A stretch of 64,000 bases of DNA from Chryseobacterium herbae. Lineage in GTDB: Bacteria > Bacteroidota > Bacteroidia > Flavobacteriales > Weeksellaceae. The notes under the pieces were generated by a model. That model was not told where the DNA came from and did no database searches. It saw nothing but the letters and a program-made list of their open reading frames with translations. How positions within the stretch are numbered: the stretch's first letter is position 1; each line of letters begins with the position of its first letter. Shown here in pieces: positions 1 to 7,902 of this stretch. The translations under genes were made by a program, and so were the position numbers. The stretch is taken from contig NZ_JAOAMU010000001.1 in the NCBI RefSeq assembly GCF_025154075.1, positions 851,527 to 915,526 of the forward strand. Direction: 5' to 3'.

Positions 1-536
1 CTCTCACCGAATTCCTTGGAAGCTGCTCTTGTAAAATGTTCTACCGGAGCTTTTGCCCCTGCATAGGTAGAATATAAACCTGTGTAAGCAGCTAGCAAAG
101 AAGTCACAATGGTACATATTTTTCCGTTGTCATTCAGCTTTTTACCTGCTTCCTGGAGAAAGAAATACGCTGATTTTGAATTGACATTGAACATGGTGTC
201 ATATTCTTCCTCCGTGGTTTCGGCAAAAGGCTTTTTCAGGACCATTCCTACTGTATTGATCGCGATATCAATGCCTCCGAATTTCAAAACAGCTTCATCA
301 AAAAACTTGGCTATATTGTCTACTTTCGTAAGATCTCCCTGAAACAAAAATGCTTCTGCTCCCAGGGTCTGAACTTCTGCGAGGGTTTTCTCACTGTCTG
401 CTCTGGAGCTTTCACTGTTATAATGAATGGCCAGTTTTGCACCTTTTGCTGCAAAACCTCTGCTCAGCAATCCTCCTAAATTTTTGCCCCCTCCGGCAAT
501 TAATACGACTTTTCCTTTGACATCTTGTGTTGACAT
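1..536 (-). CDS. SDR family oxidoreductase (3' end cut by window edge)
   Basis: NAD(P)-dependent short-chain dehydrogenase/reductase. The first 178 residues are visible; the C-terminal part lies beyond position 1. The Rossmann nucleotide-binding motif GGGKNLGG is at residues 15-22 and the catalytic Tyr158-x3-Lys162 pair (YAGAK) is present, so the enzyme looks intact as far as it can be read. The ATG at 536 gives the expected SDR N-terminus, MSTQDVKGKVVLIAGGGKN. The class normally runs to about 250 residues, so roughly 70 are missing. The substrate cannot be told from sequence; many relatives act on sugars or 3-oxoacyl groups. No linked gene is visible upstream, where a long spacer begins. Confidence 0.9.
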   Translation of the reverse strand, partial: MSTQDVKGKVVLIAGGGKNLGGLLSRGFAAKGAKLAIHYNSESSRADSEKTLAEVQTLGAEAFLFQGDLTKVDNIAKFFDEAVLKFGGIDIAINTVGMVLKKPFAETTEEEYDTMFNVNSKSAYFFLQEAGKKLNDNGKICTIVTSLLAAYTGLYSTYAGAKAPVEHFTRAASKEFGE

Positions 537-860
537 TGTATTTTTTTTAAAATGTTATTAACCAAAGATGGACAATAGCATTCAATTCGTCGTGGTGAAT
601 ATTTCGGAAACTGTAAGGAATTCTGAATATCATACAGATCCAATCACAAAATGTGAATTCAATTAAAAAAACAATCATTTTTTAAGATACCACACGAAAG
701 ATATATCACATTACATACCAACAGCATACACCCTTCAATCGTCCTGAAATTCGACATTTATCCCATAGAAATCAAAAATAAGTGATTTTTAGGCACAGCA
801 TTTGTAGCTCTGCTAACCGTATTATACACCACTTCATTTTTATAATATATTATTTTTCAT

Positions 861-888
861 AATCCTCAGTTCGCTGGGGATTTTTTAA
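861..888 (+). terminator. Orphan rho-independent terminator-like hairpin
   Basis: AATCCTCAG (861-869) pairs with CTGGGGATT (874-882) around a TTCG loop, and a run of T follows. The T run lies on the plus-strand side only. No plus-strand gene lies upstream in the window, so the hairpin may end an unrecognised small RNA. Confidence 0.5.
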
Positions 889-1093
889 TTCTACCCGACT
901 TTTAGATTAAGTATTCATGATTTTAATACAAAGAAAGCCCTTAACGTTGAAGAAGGAGGTCATCCTATTATTTTTTCCCTAACTCTGTTTTATTCCTTCT
1001 ATCATTGAATGAAATGAAGCTCCTGTTTTTTTACAGGCGAAAGTACATTTTGATAATCAATGATTTAAAATAGGTTTATTCAGTTAATTGTCG

Positions 1094-1101
1094 TATATTT
1101 G
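1094..1101 (+). promoter_or_regulatory. -7 element of probable cold-shock gene promoter
   Basis: TATATTTG matches the Bacteroidota -7 consensus TAnnTTTG. A clear -33 TTG at the usual spacing is not seen. If used, it would give the gene at 1353 an untranslated leader of about 245 bases. Confidence 0.45.
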
Positions 1102-1352
1102 TATATTAATTAATAGGCCGCTGCCTTTGCCCTCTGTTATAGTATAGAAATTCTTTCTTATCAGTTCCCGCTTTTTCAGACGCCTCATTTTTTAAAAAAT
1201 CACTTCTTTTACTGATGAACGACTAAAAACAAAACTGTTTTCAACGCTTCATTTTTTAAAGAAGAACAGACGGACGACTGCAGGCTTTACATAGCAAACG
1301 GCAGGTCAGGTAGACAAATATTACAATATAAAATTAAATACTAGAATAATTT

Positions 1353-1781
1353 ATGGCAGACTCTTTTTCTAAAAAAGAAAATTTCAAGAAAAAAATTCAA
1401 AAGCAAAAAGAAAAAGCGCTGAGACGCGAAGATCGTAAAACGAATAACAACAAAGGTGCGGACGATGTTTTCATGTATGTAGATGAATTCGGAAGACTTA
1501 CCTCTACACCTCCTGAAGACAGAGAAAGACTGGAAGTAAACATTGATGAGATTCAACTTGGTGCAGCTCCGATTATCGCGGAAGACATCAGAAAGACCGG
1601 AATCATTACTTTCCACAGTGAAAAAGGATACGGTTTCATTACTGAAGATAACAGCAAAGAAAATGTTTTCTTTCACAACAACAGCTGTGCACACCCTGTA
1701 AAAAAGGGGAATAAAGTATCTTTCGAGAAGGAAAAATCTCCGAAAGGATTCTCTGCAGTTAATATCGAACTGGTTAAATAA
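1353..1781 (+). CDS. Cold-shock domain protein with basic N-terminal extension
   Basis: Single-stranded nucleic-acid binding protein of 142 residues, probably an RNA chaperone. The cold-shock domain is C-terminal (about 81-142), with RNP1 KGYGFI at 91-96 and RNP2 VFFH at 105-108. The first 35 residues are very rich in Lys/Arg, and a linker at about 36-80 contains VDEFGRLTSTPP. A classic CspA is only about 65-70 residues, so the basic extension is the distinctive part. The long leader with repeated hairpin-prone motifs suggests post-transcriptional control, as in other cold-shock genes. Two hairpins follow the stop codon. Confidence 0.9.
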   Translation: MADSFSKKENFKKKIQKQKEKALRREDRKTNNNKGADDVFMYVDEFGRLTSTPPEDRERLEVNIDEIQLGAAPIIAEDIRKTGIITFHSEKGYGFITEDNSKENVFFHNNSCAHPVKKGNKVSFEKEKSPKGFSAVNIELVK

Positions 1782-1805
1782 TCAGAGCTTTAGCTTTACT
1801 ATAAC

Positions 1806-1867
1806 AAATCTGTTTATTTGCAGATTTTGTAAAACAATAAATAAAGCCGTCCTCAGGGGCGGCTTTT
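1806..1867 (+). terminator. Tandem terminator hairpins after cold-shock gene
   Basis: The first hairpin pairs AAATCTG (1806-1812) with CAGATTT (1821-1827). The second pairs AAAGCCG (1843-1849) with CGGCTTT (1860-1866), followed by T. The second is the stronger one. Confidence 0.75.
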
Positions 1868-1932
1868 ATCGTAAAAGGGATTCACTAATATTCACTTTTA
1901 AAAAATTTCAGAAGGAATCCTGGCATCCAAAC

Positions 1933-2394
1933 TTATTTTTCATTGAACAACTTTTCCAATACATTATAACGGTAATCAAAAATATGCTCCAATTTCTTTT
2001 TAACAAAAAGCGGATGGGCAATTTCACCTAAAAATCCCATGGGAAGCTCATAATCAATCGTATCTTTCATGAGTACTCCTTTCTCATTGGGAATGAATTC
2101 ATGATGATGGTGCCAAAGTCTATATGGGCCTTTTCTCTGAAGATCTACAAAACTCTTTTGGAAATCTACTTTAAGGATCTCCGTCTGCCATTTCATTTTT
2201 ATTCCGAACAATGGTGAAACATAATAGTCGATGAGCATTCCTTCATAAATTTCATCATTCTCCATGGTGGTGAGTACGGTAAAATTCATGTCTTTCGGGG
2301 TAATCTCGGAAAGATTATTGGCGGAGGAAAAAAATTCCCAGGCGGTTTCTAAATTGCAATTAAGCTGCTGCTCACGGAAAAGACGGTGTTTCAT
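1933..2394 (-). CDS. SRPBCC family ligand-binding protein
   Basis: A 153-residue START/Bet v1-like (SRPBCC) protein that probably binds a hydrophobic ligand. The family shape is visible: an N-terminal strand, the helix LETAWEFFSSANNLSEITP, and a beta sheet ending in a long C-terminal helix. A His-rich segment, WHHHHEF, lies mid-protein. The ATG at 2394 is chosen over an in-frame TTG at 2424, which would begin right after the preceding stop and add ten residues unlike the family start. It is the last gene of an apparent four-gene operon that starts at 4116. The ligand is unknown. Confidence 0.75.
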   Translation of the reverse strand: MKHRLFREQQLNCNLETAWEFFSSANNLSEITPKDMNFTVLTTMENDEIYEGMLIDYYVSPLFGIKMKWQTEILKVDFQKSFVDLQRKGPYRLWHHHHEFIPNEKGVLMKDTIDYELPMGFLGEIAHPLFVKKKLEHIFDYRYNVLEKLFNEK

Positions 2395-2425
2395 ACTATT
2401 AATAACTTTACTAAAGAATGTCAAC

Positions 2426-2776
2426 TTACTTATTTTTCACACAATAATTTTGTAAATCTGCAATAGAAAAATAGCGATTGTATTTCAAAACCGTAGAATC
2501 GTTAAGGATATATTCAAAATTATTTCTGTGTAAAGCGAGATCGCTGACTGGAATGACTTTAAATCGGCTAGTTTTCCCCAACATTATTTCTTTACATTTT
2601 TTACCATTATTTTGCTCCTTGAAAGCTTCAATAATATCTTTATTATCTGCCACTAAAATTTTCACTTCATCATTCTCATACACCTCCACAATTGTACGTT
2701 TTACGACAAATTTCAAATTTGCCCCACACCCAATACAGATCAATAACAACATTATTACCACTGTAATTTTCTTCAT
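2426..2776 (-). CDS. Small lipoprotein, unknown function
   Basis: A 116-residue protein with a lipoprotein signal: MKK, a hydrophobic core, and lipobox CIGC with the modified Cys at about 18. The mature part has a strand-rich pattern with no family I recognise. It starts two bases after the stop of the L,D-transpeptidase-like gene and ends 31 bases before the SRPBCC gene, so all are probably co-transcribed. A periplasmic envelope location is inferred from the signal and the operon context. Confidence 0.7.
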   Translation of the reverse strand: MKKITVVIMLLLICIGCGANLKFVVKRTIVEVYENDEVKILVADNKDIIEAFKEQNNGKKCKEIMLGKTSRFKVIPVSDLALHRNNFEYILNDSTVLKYNRYFSIADLQNYCVKNK

Positions 2777-2778
2777 TC

Positions 2779-3426
2779 TTAATTATATATCCACATTAGA
2801 ATCGGCTTCCCGGTCTTCTGAATCATAGGATCAATTTCTTTCATCGCATTATTGGAAACTGTGGGACAGCCCCATCCTTCCGGAGAACCTTTTGGAAAGA
2901 CTTCCTCGTCGCTCATCTGATCCCATGAATGGAAAACAATATACCTTTTCAAAGCATTGCTGTTTGTTTCTTCCAAACCATGCATCAGATATTTAATATT
3001 AATTCCCCAATCGCTATGCCCTCTTTCCTGCAGCTTATATTTTCCCAAAGCTGAAAGATGACTTCCGTCTTCGTTACTGAACTTCGGATTGTCTTTTGAA
3101 CCATCTAAACTCCAAGAATTTAAACCACAACCGTGGCCTACAAGATATTTTTTAACCACTGAATCGGTTTTAAAATCCCAGACAAAAAACCTTTTAACTC
3201 CGGAATGAAGATTCATATCGATCAGAATGCAGAAATCTGTGCTGAGTTTTTTTGAAACACAGAATTTCAATGCTTCGTCAGCCTTTGCTTTCATTTCAGA
3301 TGGGTCTGCTTCCGGCCTTTTTTCTGTTTTAGCAACAGGATTCGCTGCGACAGGACGACTTTCTTTGGATTCATTGCTGCATGATCCTATAAGATGAATG
3401 GCTAGAAGTACAGCAAAAATTTTCAT
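2779..3426 (-). CDS. L,D-transpeptidase catalytic-domain lipoprotein (YkuD_2-like)
   Basis: A 215-residue lipoprotein (lipobox LIGSC, Cys16) with a murein L,D-transpeptidase-like catalytic domain at about 60-215. His166 (IVFHSW) and Cys187 (GWGCPTVS) sit where the catalytic His and Cys of this family lie. The HLSALGKYKLQERGHSDWG block is typical of the variant often called YkuD_2. Known relatives remodel peptidoglycan peptide cross-links; the exact reaction here is inferred. It is the second gene of the operon, six bases after the DUF2459 gene. Confidence 0.82.
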   Translation of the reverse strand: MKIFAVLLAIHLIGSCSNESKESRPVAANPVAKTEKRPEADPSEMKAKADEALKFCVSKKLSTDFCILIDMNLHSGVKRFFVWDFKTDSVVKKYLVGHGCGLNSWSLDGSKDNPKFSNEDGSHLSALGKYKLQERGHSDWGINIKYLMHGLEETNSNALKRYIVFHSWDQMSDEEVFPKGSPEGWGCPTVSNNAMKEIDPMIQKTGKPILMWIYN

Positions 3427-3432
3427 CAGAAA

Positions 3433-4116
3433 TTATTTATAATGTCTGAAGATCCCGAAATCGGAAGGGGTCCAAAGAGCGGCTTTCTGACCTGCAGCTT
3501 TCAGAGCATCGTTTGCCCAGGTATTACACGTATAAAGGAAACTGTATGTGCCTTTAGCATCATAAAATGCGTCATTACCATCATAAACAGCATCGGTAGG
3601 AATTACTATAAAATTCCCGTTCTGATCTCTGTCAAATTTATCTTCTACGAACTTCACCAGATTTTTATACTGATCTCTGCTGATCATGATTATTTTGCAG
3701 TCTTCCCCTTCTTTCATGGTTTTGTAATAGGAACAGTGCATGGCAGAATCGCTAAGCCAGAATGCCGCTTTAATAGCAGTAGAGAATTTCAGATCAGCCC
3801 AGGTGGGTGTATCCAGATAAAAACCTTTATCGCCCCAGCCTATTCCTATGTAATTATAATCTGTACTTTTTGATTTTGTGTTGGCAAACGGAACTTTTAC
3901 TCCCCAATCCTGCAGGTCGTTTTTTACAGGCATTACGATGTCCGTATGCACTCCGTTGGTATAGATGTAGATTGGAATATCTTTCGGTTGTCCGTCATCA
4001 TCTGCAGACACTTCTATAAGCGGCAGCACAAGTCCTAAAATAACATAAAGGACCACAATTCCCAAAATAACTCCTATGGTTTTCAGGACATATAATAATA
4101 CAATTTTAACACTCAT
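3433..4116 (-). CDS. DUF2459 / TIGR02117 family membrane-anchored protein
   Basis: A 227-residue protein with one N-terminal membrane segment (about 7-33) and an extracytoplasmic domain. The TNGVHTDIVMPV motif, the GWGDKGFYL block and a late CNTWANDALKAAG block with Cys are hallmarks of the TIGR02117 (DUF2459) family, whose biochemical role is not established. The Cys/His pattern is reminiscent of papain-like amidases, but that is only my inference. It is the first gene of the operon reading down to 1933. Confidence 0.8.
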   Translation of the reverse strand: MSVKIVLLYVLKTIGVILGIVVLYVILGLVLPLIEVSADDDGQPKDIPIYIYTNGVHTDIVMPVKNDLQDWGVKVPFANTKSKSTDYNYIGIGWGDKGFYLDTPTWADLKFSTAIKAAFWLSDSAMHCSYYKTMKEGEDCKIIMISRDQYKNLVKFVEDKFDRDQNGNFIVIPTDAVYDGNDAFYDAKGTYSFLYTCNTWANDALKAAGQKAALWTPSDFGIFRHYK

Positions 4117-4156
4117 GTTTTAATAAAATTTAATCTTCAATTTTCCGTAAAAGTAT

Positions 4157-4186
4157 TTGTTTTAATCGAAAAAATGATTAAATTTA
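4157..4186 (+). promoter_or_regulatory. Promoter of tiny basic gene
   Basis: TTG (4157-4159), 19 bases, then TAAATTTA (4179-4186). This matches the Bacteroidota TTG-N19-TAnnTTTG pattern except for the last base, and lies 20 bases upstream of the ATG at 4207. Confidence 0.6.
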
Positions 4187-4206
4187 GTTACGAAATATTC
4201 ACAAAT

Positions 4207-4287
4207 ATGCGTAAAAATACAAAATCACAGAAAAGATTTAAAGTAAGAGTGAAAACAGCTCCAAAAAGAGTACAAAAAAAACGTTGA
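4207..4287 (+). CDS. Tiny very basic protein, 26 residues
   Basis: A 26-codon frame starting MRKNTKSQKRFKVRVK and ending in KKR; about half the residues are Lys or Arg. It is divergent from the DUF2459 operon. A near-consensus promoter lies just upstream and a terminator-like hairpin with a T-rich tail follows 15 bases after the stop, so it looks like a complete transcription unit. The composition suggests RNA or ribosome binding, for example a small ribosome-associated peptide, but I do not recognise the family. The frame is too short for coding statistics to prove translation. Confidence 0.55.
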   Translation: MRKNTKSQKRFKVRVKTAPKRVQKKR

Positions 4288-4301
4288 TTTTCGGTGGGAC
4301 A

Positions 4302-4331
4302 TTGGTCTCCTGAAGGTCAATTTTTCTTTTT
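4302..4331 (+). terminator. Terminator of tiny basic gene
   Basis: An imperfect hairpin between TTGGTCT and GGTCAA (4302-4320), including wobble pairs, is followed by TTTTTCTTTTT. Confidence 0.5.
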
Positions 4332-4440
4332 AGGAAAAGTTTTCCAGAGATTCTTACTGCATTAAATCTTATCCTCCTTAAGGCGCACTGCTTAAGGGAT
4401 GGCGATTTATCCTCCTAAGTTTTGGAACCGAAAAATTCCA
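4332..4440. other. Structured spacer with twin CCTCC motifs
   Basis: CCTTAAG (4376-4382) pairs perfectly with CTTAAGG (4391-4397). TTATCCTCCTTAAG and a near copy, TTATCCTCCTAAG, occur about 38 bases apart. TTTTCGGT (4288-4295) is complementary to ACCGAAAA (4427-4434), so the whole stretch could fold back on itself. The function is unknown. Confidence 0.35.
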
Positions 4441-4468
4441 GATAAGGATTCGTCACCAAAAATTTACC

Positions 4469-5422
4469 CTAAAGCTTATCCGAAGAGCGTTCCAAAAATT
4501 CTATATTACGCTTCAAACCAGTAAATTTGGTTCTCTTAACGGGAGATTTCCTGAAAATTTCGGAGAATATTTCCTGAGTAATTTCCTTCCATTCTTCTTT
4601 TTTGAAATTTTTCAATGAATCATTAGGGGCAAATCTGCTCTGAAGATTAGGCGCAGAAAACCTGTTCCATGGACAAACATCCTGGCAGATATCGCAGCCG
4701 AACATCCAATCTTCCATTCTGTCTTTGAAATGATCGGGAATCTCGTTTTTAAGCTCTATGGTTGCGTAGGAGATGCACCGGCTTCCATCAACAATCTTCT
4801 CCGAAACAATAGCGTCTGTAGGGCATGCATCAATGCATTTTCTGCAGGTTCCGCAATGATCGGTCGTAGCATGATCGGCAACAAGCTCCAGATCGCAGAT
4901 GATTTCTGCTAAAAAGTAAAAGGAACCGTTCTGCTTGGTAATGAGATTAGCATTTTTTCCCACCCAACCAATTCCTGACTTCTTAGCCCAGCTTCGCTCT
5001 AAAATAGGTGCAGAATCCACAAAAACCCGGAATCCGAACTCTCCTATCTCATCCTGAAGTTCCGACACCATTTCCCTTAGGATTTCTTTTACCACTTCAT
5101 GATAATCTTCTGCGTAGGCGTATTTCGAGATTTTATAATTCTCTAAGATGGAAATTTTTTCTTTTGGAAAATAATTATAGGAAAGTGAAATAACAGATTT
5201 CGAACCTTCTACAAGTAGCCTTGGATCTAGTCTTTTGTCAAAATGGTTTTCCATGTACTTCATTTCGCCATGGAAATTATTTTTAAGCCATTTTTCAAGA
5301 TTCGGGGCATCTTCTTCTAAAAAATCAGCTTTCGAGATACCGCAGCTCTGAAACCCAAAACGTTCTGCTTTGGATTTAATTAAGTGAGCATTTTTTTCGG
5401 CACTGGAATTCAGGATTTTCAC
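4469..5422 (-). CDS. queG: tRNA epoxyqueuosine(34) reductase QueG
   Basis: Performs the last step of queuosine synthesis, reducing epoxyqueuosine to queuosine at the wobble base of GUN tRNAs, with cobalamin and two [4Fe-4S] clusters. Visible features: the catalytic Asp region VDSAPILER (Asp136), first cluster ligands Cys190, Cys193, Cys196 and Cys200 ([11 protein letters not shown]), and the second set Cys243, Cys246 and Cys250 (CDICQDVC). At 317 residues it is the usual length for the short form. A divergent promoter for the neighbouring barrel gene overlaps its start. The tRNA-Asp at the right end of the window is one of the tRNAs that carries queuosine. Confidence 0.95.
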   Translation of the reverse strand: MKILNSSAEKNAHLIKSKAERFGFQSCGISKADFLEEDAPNLEKWLKNNFHGEMKYMENHFDKRLDPRLLVEGSKSVISLSYNYFPKEKISILENYKISKYAYAEDYHEVVKEILREMVSELQDEIGEFGFRVFVDSAPILERSWAKKSGIGWVGKNANLITKQNGSFYFLAEIICDLELVADHATTDHCGTCRKCIDACPTDAIVSEKIVDGSRCISYATIELKNEIPDHFKDRMEDWMFGCDICQDVCPWNRFSAPNLQSRFAPNDSLKNFKKEEWKEITQEIFSEIFRKSPVKRTKFTGLKRNIEFLERSSDKL

Positions 5423-5423
5423 C

Positions 5424-5453
5424 TTGCAAAATTAAGATTAATTTATAAATTTG
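5424..5453 (+). promoter_or_regulatory. Consensus promoter of outer-membrane barrel gene
   Basis: TTG (5424-5426), exactly 19 bases, then TAAATTTG (5446-5453). It is a full match to the Bacteroidota housekeeping promoter and gives a leader of about 55-60 bases before the ATG at 5518. Confidence 0.7.
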
Positions 5454-5517
5454 TGAGTTTTAAAAAATTCATTTTATAAATGGCCTTCAGGCTTATTATT
5501 ACAACTAATAACTAACT

Positions 5518-6729
5518 ATGAAAAAAATAAGTCTATTGACAGGATTTCTCGCTGTAACCCTTTATTCTGCACAGATTAAATTTGAAAAAGGATATATAAT
5601 CAACAATTCGGGCGACAGAAAAGAAGTACTCATTAAAAATGCGGACTGGAAATACAATCCTACAGAATTTCAATATAAATCAGATGATACCGGTCAAATT
5701 ATGAAGGAAAGCATCAAAAACATTAAGGAATTTGGCATTGAAGGAAGTGACCGATATGTGCGAAAAACAGTAATGATTGATCATTCTTCTGCAGATCTGA
5801 ACAGAATGTCCATTGAGAAAAATCCTGAATTTAAAGAGGAAACTTTATTTTTAAAATACCTGGTAGACGGTAAAGCAGGTTTACTGTATTACGAGGATGG
5901 CAATACCAAAAGACTTTTTTATACGGTAAGCGGTTCCGAGCCTCAGCAGCTGGTTTACAAACCGTATTACGTCAACGGAAATACAATCCATTATAACGAA
6001 GATTATAAAAAACAGATTTCGGAGAACTTAAAATGCAATATTAACAACAAGCAGCTTCAGAATGCCGAATATGTAAGAAAGGATCTTACGAAAATATTCC
6101 TATCCTACAATGAATGTTCGGGTGGACAGGTTTCAAATTATGCACAGTCCAGCAAGAAGAAAAACCTTTTCCATCTAAGCATCAGACCGGGAATCAGCTT
6201 TTCTTCTTTTGAAACCTCAATTATGTCTAACCTGAGATTCGACGATACTAAATTTGGGAATAAAAGCACTTTCAGAATAGGTACGGAAGTAGAGTATGTA
6301 TTACCTTTCAATAAAAATAAATGGGCAATCTTTGCTGAGCCTACTTATCAATACTATAAAAATGAGACTGTGGCAACCTTGTATTCCGGAACTTACAATG
6401 AAACCAAAATGAAAGCAAGCGTTGATTATAAATCCATAGACCTTCCGATCGGTATAAGACACTATCTTTTCCTTAATGATGAGTCTAAAATATTTATTAA
6501 TGCCGCCTATTCTTTAAACTTCAACATCAATTCTTCGGTAACGTACGAGAACAATGTCTGGAAAATAAAATCTGCCAATAATTTTGCGTTTGGAGCAGGC
6601 TATAAGTACAAAAATAAATACAGTGCAGAATTCAGGGTAGGAACTTCGAGAGATCTATTGAGAGATCATTTATTACTTGATGCAAATTACAAAACAGTAT
6701 CTGTGATTCTGGGGTATACTCTTTTCTAA
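5518..6729 (+). CDS. Outer-membrane beta-barrel protein with N-terminal domain
   Basis: A 403-residue secreted protein. The signal peptide MKKISLLTGFLAVTLYSAQ is followed by a mixed domain of about 200 residues and then a C-terminal region of about 190 residues with alternating amphipathic strands (for example FHLSIRPGISFSSF, and AEFRVGTSRDLL near the end). It ends in LGYTLF, the aromatic-terminated last strand typical of barrel proteins. Homologues are common in Chryseobacterium-type genomes but have no established function. It is transcribed alone from a strong promoter. Confidence 0.75.
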   Translation: MKKISLLTGFLAVTLYSAQIKFEKGYIINNSGDRKEVLIKNADWKYNPTEFQYKSDDTGQIMKESIKNIKEFGIEGSDRYVRKTVMIDHSSADLNRMSIEKNPEFKEETLFLKYLVDGKAGLLYYEDGNTKRLFYTVSGSEPQQLVYKPYYVNGNTIHYNEDYKKQISENLKCNINNKQLQNAEYVRKDLTKIFLSYNECSGGQVSNYAQSSKKKNLFHLSIRPGISFSSFETSIMSNLRFDDTKFGNKSTFRIGTEVEYVLPFNKNKWAIFAEPTYQYYKNETVATLYSGTYNETKMKASVDYKSIDLPIGIRHYLFLNDESKIFINAAYSLNFNINSSVTYENNVWKIKSANNFAFGAGYKYKNKYSAEFRVGTSRDLLRDHLLLDANYKTVSVILGYTLF

Positions 6730-6801
6730 AATTTTAGGATTTATTTCAGAAAAAAATTGCGTATTTTCGTTCTTATTTTTTAATCTAAAAATTAAACAGT
6801 T

Positions 6802-7101
6802 ATGTCTTTAATAGAAGTAATACAATCGGGAAATTATGAATTAATTGACGTTCGTGAGCCAATGGAGCTTGAAATGGACGGAAATATAGACGGAGCCAAG
6901 AATATTCCTCTGGGTGAAGTAGAAGACAGAAAAGAAGAAATCTTATCCATTGAAAAACCAGTGATTTTATTCTGCAGAAGTGGAAACAGAAGCGGAAAAG
7001 CATTGGAATATCTTAACGGACAAGGCTTGAAAGACGGTCATAACGGCGGAGGCTGGGCTGAACTGAAAGCTGCGTTGGAAGCAAATCAAGGAACTTTTTA
7101 A
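6802..7101 (+). CDS. Single-domain rhodanese-like protein
   Basis: A 99-residue rhodanese domain that could transfer or carry sulfane sulfur. The active-site loop is FCRSGNRSG with Cys58, and the YELIDVREPMEL block marks the domain start. No signal peptide, so cytoplasmic. The length equals one minimal domain (GlpE/PspE size). The stop codon lies inside the terminator hairpin that ends the transcript. No partner enzyme is adjacent, so the sulfur acceptor is unknown. Confidence 0.9.
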   Translation: MSLIEVIQSGNYELIDVREPMELEMDGNIDGAKNIPLGEVEDRKEEILSIEKPVILFCRSGNRSGKALEYLNGQGLKDGHNGGGWAELKAALEANQGTF

Positions 7102-7115
7102 AGTTCCTTTTTTTT
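7088..7115 (+). terminator. Terminator overlapping the rhodanese stop codon
   Basis: AAGGAACTTT (7088-7097) pairs with AAAGTTCCTT (7100-7109), then a T run. The last codons and stop of the gene form the left arm and loop. Confidence 0.85.
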
Positions 7116-7128
7116 ATCTTCATTACTT

Positions 7129-7746
7129 ATGAATCTGAAAGAAAAATTTACAGATCTCTGTCTTACCTTTTCAAAAGATCAGGATCTTATCAGCACCTTT
7201 TGGCAGGAAATTGAAAAAAGATATTCTGAAAAAGGCCGACATTATCATGATCTTTTACATCTGGAAAATATGTTTCTGGAGCTGGAAACGTTACAAAGCC
7301 AACTTCAGGATCCGGTTTCGGTTTCATTTTCCGTATTTTATCACGATATTATTTATGATGCCGCTTCAAAATCGAATGAAGAAAAAAGTGCATTGCGCTC
7401 CGTGGAAAGGCTTCAAAAGCTGGGTTTAAATTCAGAGATGATTTCAAAAATTTCATCCCAGATCTTAGCTACGAAATCACATCAATATTCAGATGATTCC
7501 GATACAAATTATCTTCTCGATGCTGACCTTTCTATCCTTGGAAAAGATCTTGCAGTATATCTCCAGTATACCCGGAAGATCAGAAAGGAGTATGCCATTT
7601 ATCCCGATCTGCTGTACAAACCGGGAAGAAAAAAAGTACTCAGACATTTTCTGGAACTCGAAAGCATTTTTAAAACTACGGATTTCAGGGATCGGTACGA
7701 ACAGCAGGCTAAACAAAATATAGCCGCGGAGCTTCAGCTTCTGTAG
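7129..7746 (+). CDS. Predicted HD-type metal-dependent phosphohydrolase
   Basis: A 205-residue all-helical protein of the COG4339-like HD superfamily group. Metal-binding residues are visible as RHYHDLLHL (about 37-45), FYHDIIYD (about 70-77) and DADLSILG later. The substrate is unknown; related proteins are mostly annotated as predicted phosphohydrolases. It begins only 14 bases beyond the rhodanese terminator and so is probably expressed from its own or read-through transcription. No signal peptide. Confidence 0.82.
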   Translation: MNLKEKFTDLCLTFSKDQDLISTFWQEIEKRYSEKGRHYHDLLHLENMFLELETLQSQLQDPVSVSFSVFYHDIIYDAASKSNEEKSALRSVERLQKLGLNSEMISKISSQILATKSHQYSDDSDTNYLLDADLSILGKDLAVYLQYTRKIRKEYAIYPDLLYKPGRKKVLRHFLELESIFKTTDFRDRYEQQAKQNIAAELQLL

Positions 7747-7809
7747 GAACACCTATAAAACTTGAAGATCAAATAAAGCTTATTTTACCCGCAAAGTACA
7801 TTGTAGAAG

Positions 7810-7900
7810 TTAACCACAGATTGCACGGATTTACACAGATGATGCAGATTTTTACTTTTGCTCCTCTGCTTTATCAACATCATCTATGAGAGAAAATATT
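7810..7900. repeat. CAGATGATG hairpin repeat, copy 1
   Basis: It shares the block CAGATGATGCAGATTTTTAC with a second copy at 63533-63626. The arms CAGATGATG and CATCATCT face each other. It begins TTAACCACAGA, complementary to the TGTGGTTAA that ends the second copy. Confidence 0.65.
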
Positions 7901-7902
7901 CA

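Larger units (their letters stand above)
537..1352. other. Long spacer with orphan terminator and cold-shock leader
   Basis: No convincing protein gene is seen in these 816 bases. The spacer holds a terminator-like hairpin at 861-888 with no gene in front of it, a 13-base stretch at 953-965 matching the complement of the usual 16S rRNA 3' end at 12 positions, a TATATTTG promoter element at 1094-1101, and the long leader of the cold-shock gene. In that leader CGCYTCATTTTTTAAA occurs at 1181-1196 and again at 1245-1260. Confidence 0.6.

Noticed and set aside
1341..1694. Open frame on the minus strand across the cold-shock gene
   Set aside because: It lies fully opposite a convincing cold-shock-domain gene and gives a Phe/Ser-rich peptide typical of antisense frames in this genome.
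2395..2424. TTG start extending the SRPBCC protein
   Set aside because: The ATG at 2394 gives a family-like start; the TTG adds ten residues and abuts the preceding stop.
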